Assembly (NCBI RefSeq): GCF_022870865.1
Contig: NZ_CP091508.1
Span: forward strand, 186,001-250,000
DNA: 64,000 bases
Origin: Uruburuella testudinis
Lineage (GTDB): Bacteria > Pseudomonadota > Gammaproteobacteria > Burkholderiales > Neisseriaceae
Direction: 5' to 3'
Shown here: positions 36,638 to 45,420 of the stretch, piece after piece
Layout: the number at the start of each line of letters is the position of its first letter
How positions within the stretch are numbered: position 1 is the stretch's first letter
Made by a program: the position numbers and the translations under genes
The notes under the pieces: model-generated
What the model was told of the DNA's origin: nothing
What the model saw: only the letters and a program-made list of their open reading frames with translations
The model's database searches: none

Positions 36638-37978
36638 TTACTGCGTACCTGCGGTGCATTTTTGAGTGGTTTTGTCGTATGCGCCGCAATTCACGCCGGC
36701 GCTCCAGTCGGCAATCAGATTGGCCGATTCGGGCAGCAGCGGCGACCAAGCCTGACCGTCGACTTCGCCTTCGGTGCGCCATACCACGTCAAACTGGCCG
36801 TTGTCTTGAATCTCGCCGATGAATACCGGTTTGGTAATCATGTGGTTGGCCAGCATTTTGGCGGTGCCGCCGGTGAGGTTGGGTACTTCCACGCCGATCA
36901 GCGCCTGCTGTACGGCATCCGAATCGGTGGTGCCGGCTTTTTCTACCGCTTTCACCCACATATTGAAGCCGATATAAGTGGCTTCCATCGGGTCGTTGGT
37001 AACGGCGTTGTTGTCTTTCTTGAAGTCTTTCCAAGATTTGATAAAGGCTTCGTTGGCGGGGGTGTCGATGCTTTCAAAATAGTTCCACGCCGCCAGATGG
37101 CCGACCAGCGGCTTGGTGTCGATGCCCGAAAGCTCTTGTTCGCCCACCGAGAAGGCAATCACCGGAATCTGCTCGGGCGACACGCTCTGGTTGGCCAGCT
37201 CTTTGTAGAAAGGCACGTTGGCATCGCCGTTGATGGTAGAGACCACCGCCGCATTGCCGCCGGCACCGAATTTTTTCACATCGGCCACAATCGACTGCCA
37301 GTCGGAATGACCGAAGGGGGTGTAGTTGACCATGATGTCGCTCTCGGGAATGCCTTTCGATTTCAGATAGGCTTCGAGAATTTTGTTGGTGGTGCGCGGA
37401 TACACATAATCGGTGCCGAGCAGGGCAAAGCGGGTAACGCCTTGGTCAAGCAGATAATCTACGGCGGGGATGGCCTGCTGGTTGGGCGTGGCGCCGGTGT
37501 AGAAAATATTTTTGCTGCTTTCCTGGCCTTCCCACTGCACCGGGTAAAACAAAATGCCGTTGAGCTCTTCAAATACCGGCAACACCGATTTGCGCGACAC
37601 CGACGTCCAGTTGCCGAAGGTGGCGACTACTTTGTCTTTGGCCAGCAGCTCGCGGGCTTTTTCGGCAAACAGCGGCCAGTTGGAAGCAGGGTCGACCACC
37701 ACCGGCTCGATTTTGCGGCCCAACACGCCGCCTTTGGCGTTTTGCTCGTCAATCAGCATCAGCACCGTGTCTTTCAACGCCGATTCAGAAATCGCCATGG
37801 TGCCGCTCAAAGAATGTAATACACCTACTTTAATCGGGTTGGAATCATCGGCAACGGCAGCGGCAGATGCGCCCGATGCAGTGCTTTGAGCGGCTTGTTC
37901 GCCCGATTTCTGGCCGCAGCCGAACAAGAGCAGCGTCGAGCATACGGCTGTGAGCAGGAATTTTCGTTTGGTCATCAT
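36638..37978 (-). CDS. urtA: Urea ABC transporter substrate-binding lipoprotein UrtA
   Basis: The 446-residue protein has a lipoprotein signal with lipobox LFGC (Cys21), so it is anchored in the membrane. The mature part has VGVLHSLSGTMAISESALKD, NWTSVSRKSVLPVFEELNG and YPVQWEGQESSKNIFYTGA, the UrtA/FmdD signature. It binds urea in the periplasm. I start at 37978 because GGAGAC lies eight bases upstream; an ATG three bases later is possible. It is the first gene of the urea importer and has a promoter at 38083-38112 overlapped by palindromic operators. Confidence 0.94.
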   Translation of the reverse strand: MMTKRKFLLTAVCSTLLLFGCGQKSGEQAAQSTASGASAAAVADDSNPIKVGVLHSLSGTMAISESALKDTVLMLIDEQNAKGGVLGRKIEPVVVDPASNWPLFAEKARELLAKDKVVATFGNWTSVSRKSVLPVFEELNGILFYPVQWEGQESSKNIFYTGATPNQQAIPAVDYLLDQGVTRFALLGTDYVYPRTTNKILEAYLKSKGIPESDIMVNYTPFGHSDWQSIVADVKKFGAGGNAAVVSTINGDANVPFYKELANQSVSPEQIPVIAFSVGEQELSGIDTKPLVGHLAAWNYFESIDTPANEAFIKSWKDFKKDNNAVTNDPMEATYIGFNMWVKAVEKAGTTDSDAVQQALIGVEVPNLTGGTAKMLANHMITKPVFIGEIQDNGQFDVVWRTEGEVDGQAWSPLLPESANLIADWSAGVNCGAYDKTTQKCTAGTQ

Positions 37979-38061
37979 GGTGGTGTCTCCGAGGCTGGTA
38001 AGGTGTTGAATCACTAATGAAGCATGGAAAATCAAGCAATCTTGATGTCAGGATTGTTGAA

Positions 38062-38149
38062 ATTGTTAACAATCTTTCGTAAAGATTAGCAAAGCACCGA
38101 ATAAATTGTCAACAATATTTTTAATTAAAAGCAGAATATTGTTAACAAT
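38062..38149. promoter_or_regulatory. Three palindromic operators upstream of urtA
   Basis: ATTGTTAACAAT occurs at 38062-38073 and 38138-38149, and ATTGTCAACAAT (one mismatch) at 38105-38116. The middle copy overlaps the -35 box and the nearest copy lies at or just after the predicted start of transcription, a layout typical of repression. The same sequence lies upstream of ureA. The form ATTGT-NN-ACAAT resembles sites of GntR/FCD-type regulators, but no such gene is in the window. Confidence 0.72.
38083..38112 (-). promoter_or_regulatory. Sigma-70 promoter of urtA
   Basis: On the minus strand TTGACA (38112-38107) and TAATCT (38088-38083) are separated by 18 bases. Transcription would begin near 38076, about 100 bases before urtA. 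Confidence 0.6.
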
Positions 38150-38340
38150 GCGAGTTTGGCGGCAGTATTCGGGCGGTTTGAAAGAAAATATCGGAATGAT
38201 GTTTTATTGATGGGCTTATTTGTATCAAAACTACAGATAAGGCCGTCTGAAACACCGCCGCCGCAAAAAACGCCGGCTGCTGATTTACGTGCCGGCGCAA
38301 ACCGATTATGCTTTCAGCGTGATACTTTCAGAGAGCCCCT

Positions 38341-39384
38341 ATGTCTTACCGCTACCGCCAAACCCTGCCCGCAACCGCCCTCGACATCATCGGCGATGTG
38401 CACGGCGAATTTGCCGCCCTGCAAGCCTTGCTGCATCATTTGGGCTACCGCGACAACGGCAGCCACCCGCAGGGGCGGCGGCTGGTGTTTGTGGGCGATT
38501 TGTGCGACCGCGGCCCCGACAGCCCTGCCGTGCTGGCCTGGTTTAAAGCCGCGCACGATGCCGGTTATGCCTTTACTGTGCTTGGCAACCACGAATTAAA
38601 CGCCTTGATGGGTGAGCCGAAAGACGGCTCCGGCTGGTATTTTCGCTGCCGCGCCGAAAAAGACGGCCAATACGCGCCGTGGAACATTCTGCCCGAAGCT
38701 GCCAAACCGGCGCTGAATGCCTGGCTGGCCGAGCAGCCGCTGGTGTTGGTGCGCGACGATATCCGCATTGTGCACGCAGCCTGGCTGCCCGAGAGCCTGG
38801 CCGTCATCGAAGCGGCGGCGGGCGAGCCGTTGGCAGCGCAATACCGCCGCTATGATGAAGCCCTAACCCGGCAGCTTCAGACGGCCGCCTGGTATGAGGA
38901 TTACCTGCGCGAACAGCAGGTGTATGCCGAAGCGATGGAAAACCCCGCCGCGCCGCCGCCGATGCCCGCCACCGCCGCATATGAGCTGGCACGCAGCCGT
39001 TTGCACCCCATCCGCGCCCTCACCAGCGGCGCCGAAACCACCGCCGCCGCGCCTTTTTACGCCGGCGGACGTTGGCGCTACACCGCCCGCAGCGCCTGGT
39101 GGAACGATTACACCGAAGCCGTGCCGGTGGTTATCGGTCATTATTGGCGCCACTGGTATCCGCGCGAAGCCGACCCGCACCGCGAAAACCTGATGCCGCC
39201 GCAAAACAACGCCTGGCACGGTGCTGCGCATAATGTTTACTGCATCGATTATTCCGTCGGTGCCCGCTGGCGCGACCGCCGCGACCAGATATTGCCGGCC
39301 CGTTCGACTTTCCGCCTGGCCGCCATGCGCTGGCCGGAGCAGGTGTTGGTGTTTGATGACGGCGAAACCGTGGCTACGGTGTAA
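38341..39384 (+). CDS. Calcineurin-like metallophosphoesterase
   Basis: The 347-residue protein has the metal-binding series of this family: DIIGDVHGE (residues 15-23), FVGDLCDRGPDS and VLGNHELNA, with later histidines in VHAAW and VIGHYW. It probably hydrolyses a phosphoester; the substrate is not known. It is divergent from urtA, with 362 bases between them that hold the urtA operators. A DUS near 38876 lies in frame. GAGAGCC precedes the ATG. Confidence 0.85.
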   Translation: MSYRYRQTLPATALDIIGDVHGEFAALQALLHHLGYRDNGSHPQGRRLVFVGDLCDRGPDSPAVLAWFKAAHDAGYAFTVLGNHELNALMGEPKDGSGWYFRCRAEKDGQYAPWNILPEAAKPALNAWLAEQPLVLVRDDIRIVHAAWLPESLAVIEAAAGEPLAAQYRRYDEALTRQLQTAAWYEDYLREQQVYAEAMENPAAPPPMPATAAYELARSRLHPIRALTSGAETTAAAPFYAGGRWRYTARSAWWNDYTEAVPVVIGHYWRHWYPREADPHRENLMPPQNNAWHGAAHNVYCIDYSVGARWRDRRDQILPARSTFRLAAMRWPEQVLVFDDGETVATV

Positions 39385-39410
39385 GAAAAAGATGAATAAA
39401 AACTTAGGGA

Positions 39411-39581
39411 ATGCTGGCCATTCGATTGACGGGTGCGTTTACTCCTAAAACGCAACAAGATTGGGCATCTTGCGAGGCTTTTTAACGCAGCAGATGCGTT
39501 TTCAGAAACAAAAATCTTCTCATAAACGACACATCAGAACCCCAGGCCGTCTGAAAGGCAAATGCTTTCAGACGGCCTTTT
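39411..39581. repeat. Decayed B element joined to a DUS-pair hairpin
   Basis: The segment GCGAGGCTTTTTAACGCAGC and surroundings match the B interior, but both ends have drifted. The right end AGAACCCC runs straight into AGGCCGTCTGAAAG, the first arm of a DUS hairpin (39544-39581) that could terminate the phosphoesterase gene. Confidence 0.65.
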
Positions 39582-39732
39582 GTCAATCTGACAACGCATG
39601 GGTATTTATTCAGGCGGCTGAGTCTGCCGAAGCCCGTGCCGTCATTGCAGCGAGCGTTCTGCCCATAAAAACACACACGCAGACCAAGCGGTGTTCGCGG
39701 GCTGAAGCCACGCCAACCCGGCCATCTAAACC

Positions 39733-39770
39733 AGGCCGTCTGAAACAGGGTAAGCCTTTCAGACGGCCTT
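39733..39770 (+). terminator. Second DUS-pair hairpin before the GMC gene
   Basis: AGGCCGTCTGAAAC and its inverted partner flank an 11-base loop. The rest of the gap 39385-39912 shows no gene. Confidence 0.5.
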
Positions 39771-39912
39771 GCCGTGCAGCGTATTCCTGCAAGCTTCAAG
39801 AATGTGATATAAAGCGGACAGCGGCGCACTGTAAAGGCCGTCTGAAACTGATCAAACCAACCGCCGCCGCAGCGTTGCGGCGGTTGCAAAACAACAAGAA
39901 AAAGAGGAAAAC

Positions 39913-41520
39913 ATGCCGGCTTTCGACACCGATTATCTGATTGTCGGTTCCGGGTTTGGCGGCAGCGTGTCGGCTTTGCGTTTGGCGGAAAAAGGCTACC
40001 GGGTCACGGTGGTCGAGCAAGGCCGGCGGTTCACGCCGCAAAACATGCCCGAAACCACTTGGAATCTGCGCCGCTTTCTGTGGCTGCCCGCATTGGCCTG
40101 CCGCGGTTTTTTTTCGCTGCGGCTGTTCCGGCATATGCTGGTGTTGCACGGCAATGCTGTCGGCGGCGGCTCGATTACCTATGCCAACACGCTGTTGGTG
40201 CCGCCCGATGAAGTGTGGCGTAACGGCACTTGGGCGGGGCTGTGTGACTGGGAAAAGCTGATGCCCGCCCACTACCGCACCGCCGAGCGTATGCTGGGCG
40301 TGACCACCAACCCACTATTGGCCGATGCCGATTACCGTTTGCAAAGCCTGGCGGCCGAAGCCGGCGTGGGCGGTAGTTTTTACCGCACCCGTGTGGGCAT
40401 TTATTTCGGCCATGATGACGAACAGGTGCAAACGCCGGTAAACGGCGATCCTTATTTTCAGGGCAAAGGCCCGACACGTTCGCCCTGCATCGGCTGCGGC
40501 GGTTGCATGGTCGGCTGCCGTTACCGCGCCAAAAATTCACTCGATTACAACTATCTTTATCTGGCTGAAAAAGCCGGTGCCGAGCTGTTGCCCGAAAGCC
40601 GCGTTACCCGCATCGAGCCTTTGGGCGAAGCGGGCGACGGCAGCGAGGGCTATCGGGTAACGGTGAAGCCTTTCAGACGGCCTGAACAGCACTACACCGC
40701 GCAAAATGTGATTGTGTCGGCCGGCAGCCTCGGCACGCAGAAGCTCTTGTTTGCTATGCGCGAACAAGGCCTGCTGCCGCGCATTTCGCCGGCGTTGGGG
40801 CGCAATGTGTTTACCAATGCCGAATCGCTGATCGGCATCCGTTTTCCCGGCGGCCATGAAGATTTTTCACGCGGCATTGCCATCGGCTCGGGCATCCATC
40901 TGGCCGACGGCACCCACATCGAAGCCACCCGTTTCCCCGCCGGCTCCGATATCGTCAGCCTGTTGGGCACGCTGATGAACCACAGCCGTTCGGGCCGTTT
41001 GAATCTGCGCCAATGGTTGGCCGCTTTTCTGAAAGGCTGGTTCACCCGCCCTAAAAGCATGTGGCAGGCGCTGCGGCCGAAAAACATGGCGCGCGAATCG
41101 CTGATTTTTTTATGTATGCAAACCGCGCCGCAGCCTTTAAATATGGTTTGGCGCAACACTTGGTGGCGGCCGTGGCGGCGGCAGCTGGCCACCGAGGGCG
41201 CCGCCATTCCCGCTTATATTCCCGCCGCCAGCGATTTTGCTTTTCAGGCCGCGCAAACGCATGGAGCCAGCGCGTTTACCTGTGTGGCCGATGTGTTTTT
41301 AAACATTCCCGCCACTGCGCATTGCATGGGCGGGGCGGCTTTGGCGGCTTCGCCTGAAGAGGGGGTGTGTGATGTGCAACACCGCGTATTCGGCTATCAC
41401 AATCTGTATGTGATTGACGGTGCCAATATTTCTGCCAATCTGGGTGTCAACCCCAGCCTCACCATTACCGCATTGGCCGAAGCCGCCATCAGCCGGATTG
41501 CCCCCAAGGAGCCGTTATGA
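39913..41520 (+). CDS. GMC-family FAD oxidoreductase (cholesterol-oxidase-like)
   Basis: The 535-residue protein has the FAD fold DYLIVGSGFGGSVSALRLAE and VGGGSITYANTLL. A cysteine cluster CIGCGGCMVGCRYRAKNSLD follows, and the C terminus is VIDGANISANLGVNPSLTITALAE. This is the cholesterol-oxidase-like branch of the GMC family, whose members oxidise alcohols; the cysteine cluster suggests an extra cofactor or structural metal. The natural substrate is unknown. It overlaps the following aldehyde dehydrogenase gene by four bases, so the pair probably turns an alcohol into an acid. Confidence 0.82.
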   Translation: MPAFDTDYLIVGSGFGGSVSALRLAEKGYRVTVVEQGRRFTPQNMPETTWNLRRFLWLPALACRGFFSLRLFRHMLVLHGNAVGGGSITYANTLLVPPDEVWRNGTWAGLCDWEKLMPAHYRTAERMLGVTTNPLLADADYRLQSLAAEAGVGGSFYRTRVGIYFGHDDEQVQTPVNGDPYFQGKGPTRSPCIGCGGCMVGCRYRAKNSLDYNYLYLAEKAGAELLPESRVTRIEPLGEAGDGSEGYRVTVKPFRRPEQHYTAQNVIVSAGSLGTQKLLFAMREQGLLPRISPALGRNVFTNAESLIGIRFPGGHEDFSRGIAIGSGIHLADGTHIEATRFPAGSDIVSLLGTLMNHSRSGRLNLRQWLAAFLKGWFTRPKSMWQALRPKNMARESLIFLCMQTAPQPLNMVWRNTWWRPWRRQLATEGAAIPAYIPAASDFAFQAAQTHGASAFTCVADVFLNIPATAHCMGGAALAASPEEGVCDVQHRVFGYHNLYVIDGANISANLGVNPSLTITALAEAAISRIAPKEPL

Positions 41521-42917
41521 ATCCGACCGTTTTGCCCGACCACTTCCGCCGGCTGCACGATGCCTCGCGACAACACACCGAAGTGCCGTGGCCGCAGCGG
41601 CAGCAACGTTTGCAGCAATTGGCACGCATGGTACGCGAACACCGTTCTGCAATTCAGACGGCCATCAGTGCAGATTTCGGCAACCGCAGCGGCCATGAAA
41701 CCGATTTGCTGGAAATTTTCCCCACGGTAGCCGGTATCCGCCATGCGCTCAAACACGGCAAAAAGTGGATGCGGCCGCGCAAAGTCGCCACCGACTGGTG
41801 GTTTTGGCCGGCCAAAAGCCGTATCGTGCCGCAGCCTTTAGGCGTGGTGGGCATTGTGGCACCGTGGAATTACCCGCTTTTTCTCACCACCGGCCCGCTT
41901 ATCGGCGCTTTTGCCGCCGGCAATAGGGCGATGGTCAAAACTTCGGAGCATGCACCTGCATTCAGCCGCTGGCTGGCCGACACCGTGCCGCAGTATTTTG
42001 ATGATGACGAATTGGCGGTGATAGAAGGCGGTGCCGACATCGCCGCTGCGTTTACCGCATTGCCGTTCGACCATCTGCTGTTTACCGGCTCCACCGCGGT
42101 AGGGCGCAAGGTGATGCAGGCCGCCACCGCCAATCTGACCCCGGTAACGTTGGAATTAGGCGGCAAATCGCCGACGCTGATTTTGGAAGATGCCGACTTG
42201 GATCGTGCTGTTGCACGGGTGATGGGCGGCAAACTGCTCAATGCCGGGCAAACCTGTATTGCCCCTGATTATGTGTTGCTGCCCGAAGCTTTTCAGACGG
42301 CCTTTATCGAAAAAGCCCGTGCCTGGGTAAACACACATTATCCTGATACGGCCGACAACCCCGACTACAGCCACATCATCAATTCCCGCCAGCACCGGCG
42401 TTTGCAGGATTATCTGCAAACAGCACAAGAAAACGGCGCCACTGTGTGGCCATTAGACAGCGGGCAACAGCGCCCGAACGGCACCTGGCTGGCCCCGCAC
42501 CTGATTATCGGTGCACCCGACGATACGCCGCTGATGCAGGAAGAAATCTTCGGCCCGCTGCTGCCGCTGGTGCCTTACCGCACGTTGGAAGAGGCCATCG
42601 CCTATATCCGCGGGCGGGAGCGGCCGCTGGCACTTTATGTGTTCGGTAAATCGCCTGCGCAGATTGATGCTGTGTTGCAGCGCACGGTATCCGGCGGCGT
42701 GAGCGTAAACGAAACCCTGCTGCATGTGGCACAGGAAAACCTGCCGTTCGGCGGCATCGGTGCCTCGGGCATGGGCGCCTACCACGGCCAAACCGGCTTC
42801 GATACTTTTTCGCACCTCAAGCCGGTGTTTGTTCAGAGCCGCCTCAACAGCATGGGGTTGCTGGCACCGCCTTACGGCAAGGTGTTTGAATGGATGTTGA
42901 AAGTGTTGCTGAGATAG
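41517..42917 (+). CDS. Aldehyde dehydrogenase (coniferyl-aldehyde-dehydrogenase-like)
   Basis: This 466-residue NAD(P)-dependent enzyme has catalytic Glu213 (TLELGGKSP) and Cys247 (NAGQTCIAPDY), and APWNYPLFLTTGPLIGAFAAGN for cofactor binding. It is closer to the shorter, partly membrane-associated ALDH group (coniferyl-type, class 3) than to the 500-residue enzymes. Its ATG overlaps the GMC oxidoreductase stop by four bases. The substrate is unknown. A DUS near 42292 lies in frame. Confidence 0.88.
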   Translation: MNPTVLPDHFRRLHDASRQHTEVPWPQRQQRLQQLARMVREHRSAIQTAISADFGNRSGHETDLLEIFPTVAGIRHALKHGKKWMRPRKVATDWWFWPAKSRIVPQPLGVVGIVAPWNYPLFLTTGPLIGAFAAGNRAMVKTSEHAPAFSRWLADTVPQYFDDDELAVIEGGADIAAAFTALPFDHLLFTGSTAVGRKVMQAATANLTPVTLELGGKSPTLILEDADLDRAVARVMGGKLLNAGQTCIAPDYVLLPEAFQTAFIEKARAWVNTHYPDTADNPDYSHIINSRQHRRLQDYLQTAQENGATVWPLDSGQQRPNGTWLAPHLIIGAPDDTPLMQEEIFGPLLPLVPYRTLEEAIAYIRGRERPLALYVFGKSPAQIDAVLQRTVSGGVSVNETLLHVAQENLPFGGIGASGMGAYHGQTGFDTFSHLKPVFVQSRLNSMGLLAPPYGKVFEWMLKVLLR

Positions 42918-42987
42918 GCTTCGAGCCATGGCCGTTCGGCAAGCAAGCCATTGCCGGTTGCTTGCCGAGCGGGCATGCAACCGCTTT

Positions 42988-44235
42988 TCAGACGGCCTTT
43001 TTCAAGGCGGCAATCCGTGCGCGGGCGCCGGGGTGCGAGGCGTAAAAGCGTTCGTACCATTTATCGGCCACCAGGCTGGCGGCGTTGCTGCGGTAAAGCT
43101 TAGTGAGTGCGGTGATCAGATTTTGCGCCGAAGCGGTTTGAGCGGCGAAACGGTCGGCTTCAAATTCATTTTTGCGCGACATCAGGCCGGAGAGCGGCGA
43201 AAACGGGAAAGTAAACAGCGGCAACACCAGCAAAAACAGCAGCAAAGCCATGGCGTGGCTGGGATAGGCCACGCCCAAACCCTGATAAAACGCCGCCTGC
43301 GGCATCAGCCGGCCGAGGATAAACAACACCAGCAGCGCCAAGATAAAGGTAATTATCATCTGCTTGATGATGTGTTTGTGTTTGAAATGCCCCAATTCGT
43401 GCGCCAAGACCGCTTCCACTTCTTCCGGCTGCATGTCTTTGAGCAGGGTGTCGTAAAACACGATGCGTTTGTTGGCGCCCATTCCGGTGAAATAAGCATT
43501 GCCGTGGCCGGAGCGCTTGCTGCCGTCCATCACAAAAATACCGTTGCTTTTAAAGCCGGTGCGCGCCAGCAGATTTTCGATTTGGGTTTTCAGACGGCCT
43601 TCAGGCAACGGCTCGAAGGTGTTGAACAGCGGCGCAATCCATTTCGGAAACGCCCACAGCATCAGCAGCGAAAAAACCAGCCACAACACCCAAACCCACA
43701 GCCACCACAACGCGCCGCTCGCCCCCATCAGATAAATCACCGCATACAGCAGCGGAATGCCGATGAGCGCGCCCAACAGCAAACCTTTGCCGCGGTCGGC
43801 GATAAAAGTGGCCGGGGTGCTGCGGTTGAAACCGAAACGGCCCTCGAGCCTGAAGGTGGCATACACGTCAAATGGCAGGCTCAGCAACGTGCTTGCCAGC
43901 ACAAACAAAGCAATCAGCCATACTCCCTGTGTGATGGGGCCGTCTGAAAACTTGGCGCCTAAAGCGGCCAGGGCATTCAAGCCGCCGCCGAGGGTAAACA
44001 CCAGCAGCAACAGCGCATCCCACAGAATACGCCAACGCGCCAGCCGCTGCTTGGCCAGCGTGTAATCGGCAGCCTTCTGATGCTCGGCCAGCGTAACCGT
44101 GGCGCTGAAATCATGGGGTACGGCGCTGCGGTGGCGCAACACGGCACGGCTTTGGCGCACCGACAGATAAAGCTGTAAAGCGGTGGAAGCGGCGAAGAAA
44201 AACAGAAAAATTTTATAAACAGAATCAGCAGTCAT
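42988..44235 (-). CDS. Ste24-type M48 family membrane metalloprotease
   Basis: The 415-residue protein has seven or so membrane helices and the zinc motif HELGHFKHKH, with the third ligand in KNEFEADRFAA. The architecture, with a long N-terminal membrane part before HExxH and VMDGSKRSGHGNAYFTGMG, matches the Ste24/CAAX-protease-1 family (M48A), not HtpX. In bacteria such proteins probably act in membrane-protein quality control. The ATG at 44235 follows an in-frame GTG by one codon; neither has a good ribosome site. Confidence 0.85.
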   Translation of the reverse strand: MTADSVYKIFLFFFAASTALQLYLSVRQSRAVLRHRSAVPHDFSATVTLAEHQKAADYTLAKQRLARWRILWDALLLLVFTLGGGLNALAALGAKFSDGPITQGVWLIALFVLASTLLSLPFDVYATFRLEGRFGFNRSTPATFIADRGKGLLLGALIGIPLLYAVIYLMGASGALWWLWVWVLWLVFSLLMLWAFPKWIAPLFNTFEPLPEGRLKTQIENLLARTGFKSNGIFVMDGSKRSGHGNAYFTGMGANKRIVFYDTLLKDMQPEEVEAVLAHELGHFKHKHIIKQMIITFILALLVLFILGRLMPQAAFYQGLGVAYPSHAMALLLFLLVLPLFTFPFSPLSGLMSRKNEFEADRFAAQTASAQNLITALTKLYRSNAASLVADKWYERFYASHPGARARIAALKKAV

Positions 44236-44338
44236 CACAACAAATCAAAGGGAAATCACAGAAGCGGCCATTGTAGCGTAATCCCCACAAACCCGCCCGA
44301 ATTTGCGCCCGCCGCTGGTATTTGCCCGCACAAGCGGC

Positions 44339-44429
44339 TACAATAGCTTTCAGCAACTTTTCATTGTTTTTCCTAACAAATAGGAAGTGATGAACTTCTG
44401 CCCTTGTTAAAGCAAGGGCTTTTTTTTTT
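44339..44429 (+). ncRNA. Candidate small RNA ending in a strong terminator
   Basis: A -10-like TACAAT (44339-44344) is followed by about 55 bases and then GCCCTTG paired with CAAGGGC (44400-44419) and ten T. The T run lies on the plus strand, but there is no plus-strand gene upstream, because the Ste24 gene runs the other way. A short untranslated transcript of roughly 75 bases is the simplest reading. The -35 box is not recognisable. Confidence 0.35.
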
Positions 44430-44439
44430 GGCCGTCTGA

Positions 44440-44587
44440 AACCCATTCACAAAAGTCACCTAACAGCGTTGGCTCGCCTGAGCTCAAAGAGGACACCCTA
44501 AGGCGCTGAAGCGCCAAGCCAACCAGCCCCGTAGGTGTGTATTGTATTCGGCTTGCCGCCTGGTTCGCTTACTTTTGTGAATGGATA
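44440..44587. mobile_element. A-type inverted-repeat element, long form, upstream of truC
   Basis: This 148-base copy starts AACCCATTCACAAAAGTCAC right after GCCGTCTGA of a DUS and ends TTTTGTGAATGGATA. The last base is 13 bases before the truC ATG. Confidence 0.85.
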
Positions 44588-44600
44588 TGAAACCTACTTG

Positions 44601-45326
44601 ATGCTCGAAATCCTCTATCACGATGCCGACTGCACCGCCGTCAACAAGCCGGCGGGCATGCTGGTGCACCGCAGCTGGCTCGACCGGCGCGAAACACTTT
44701 TTGTGATGCAGACGCTGCGCGATCAGCTCGGACAGCATGTCTACCCCGTGCACCGGCTCGACCGCCCGACTTCCGGGGTGTTGCTGTTTGCCTTAAGCAG
44801 CGAAGCGGCGCATGCGCTCTCGCAGCAGTTTGCGCAAAAAAGCGTGGAAAAAAATTATTGGGCGGTGGTGCGCGGCCATTTGCACGGCGCCGGCTGTATA
44901 GATTACGCCTTGAAAGAAGTGCACGATAAAATCGCCGATGCTTTTGCCGATGCCGACAAACCCGCGCAGAGCGCCGTAACCGGGTGGCGCTGCCTGGCGC
45001 AAACCGAACAGCCGTTTGCCTCGGCCGCCCGTTATGCCACCTCGCGCTATTCCTGGCTCGAGCTCACGCCGCGCACCGGCCGCAAACACCAATTGCGCCG
45101 CCACATGAAGCATATTTTCCACCCGATTGTCGGCGACACCACGTATGGCGACAATGCCCAAAACCGCGCCGTTGCCGCCCATACCGGCAGCACACGGCTG
45201 ATGCTGCATGCCCGCAGCCTCAGCTTCAACCGCCTTTCAGACGGCCTGCGGATTAATGTGGCGGCCGGCGCGGATGAGGCCTGGCAGGGTGTAGCGCAAG
45301 CGTTTGGTTGGGCAGAGGCCGTTTGA
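44601..45326 (+). CDS. truC: tRNA pseudouridine(65) synthase TruC
   Basis: The 241-residue protein has LEILYHDADCTAVNKPAGML and the catalytic-aspartate motif VHRLDRPTSGVLLF, then KLGRKHQLRRH-type RTGRKHQLRRHMKH. The tight match along its length (LVHRSWLDR, DKIADAFADADKP) points to TruC rather than RluA-type synthases. It modifies U65 of certain tRNAs. I start at 44601; the frame can be extended to 44535 only through an A element. No clear ribosome site remains in the 13 bases between element and ATG. Confidence 0.9.
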   Translation: MLEILYHDADCTAVNKPAGMLVHRSWLDRRETLFVMQTLRDQLGQHVYPVHRLDRPTSGVLLFALSSEAAHALSQQFAQKSVEKNYWAVVRGHLHGAGCIDYALKEVHDKIADAFADADKPAQSAVTGWRCLAQTEQPFASAARYATSRYSWLELTPRTGRKHQLRRHMKHIFHPIVGDTTYGDNAQNRAVAAHTGSTRLMLHARSLSFNRLSDGLRINVAAGADEAWQGVAQAFGWAEAV

Positions 45327-45328
45327 AA

Positions 45329-45384
45329 TACCCGCTCACAAACATCATCAACAGCATTGCCCCGCCGCCTTTTGTGAATGGGTA
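45329..45384. repeat. Internally deleted A element remnant
   Basis: Both ends persist (TACCCGCTCACAAACATCA and TTTTGTGAATGGGTA) but only about 20 bases remain between them. Confidence 0.65.
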
Positions 45385-45420
45385 AAGACTGCCCGTTTGC
45401 TTTTCGGTATCGCATCGGAT

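Noticed and set aside
38031..38046. Inverted repeat ATCAAGCAATCTTGAT upstream of urtA as an FNR site
   Set aside because: FNR sites read TTGAT-N4-ATCAA; here the half-sites are in the opposite order, and the repeat lies in the urtA leader rather than at an activator position.
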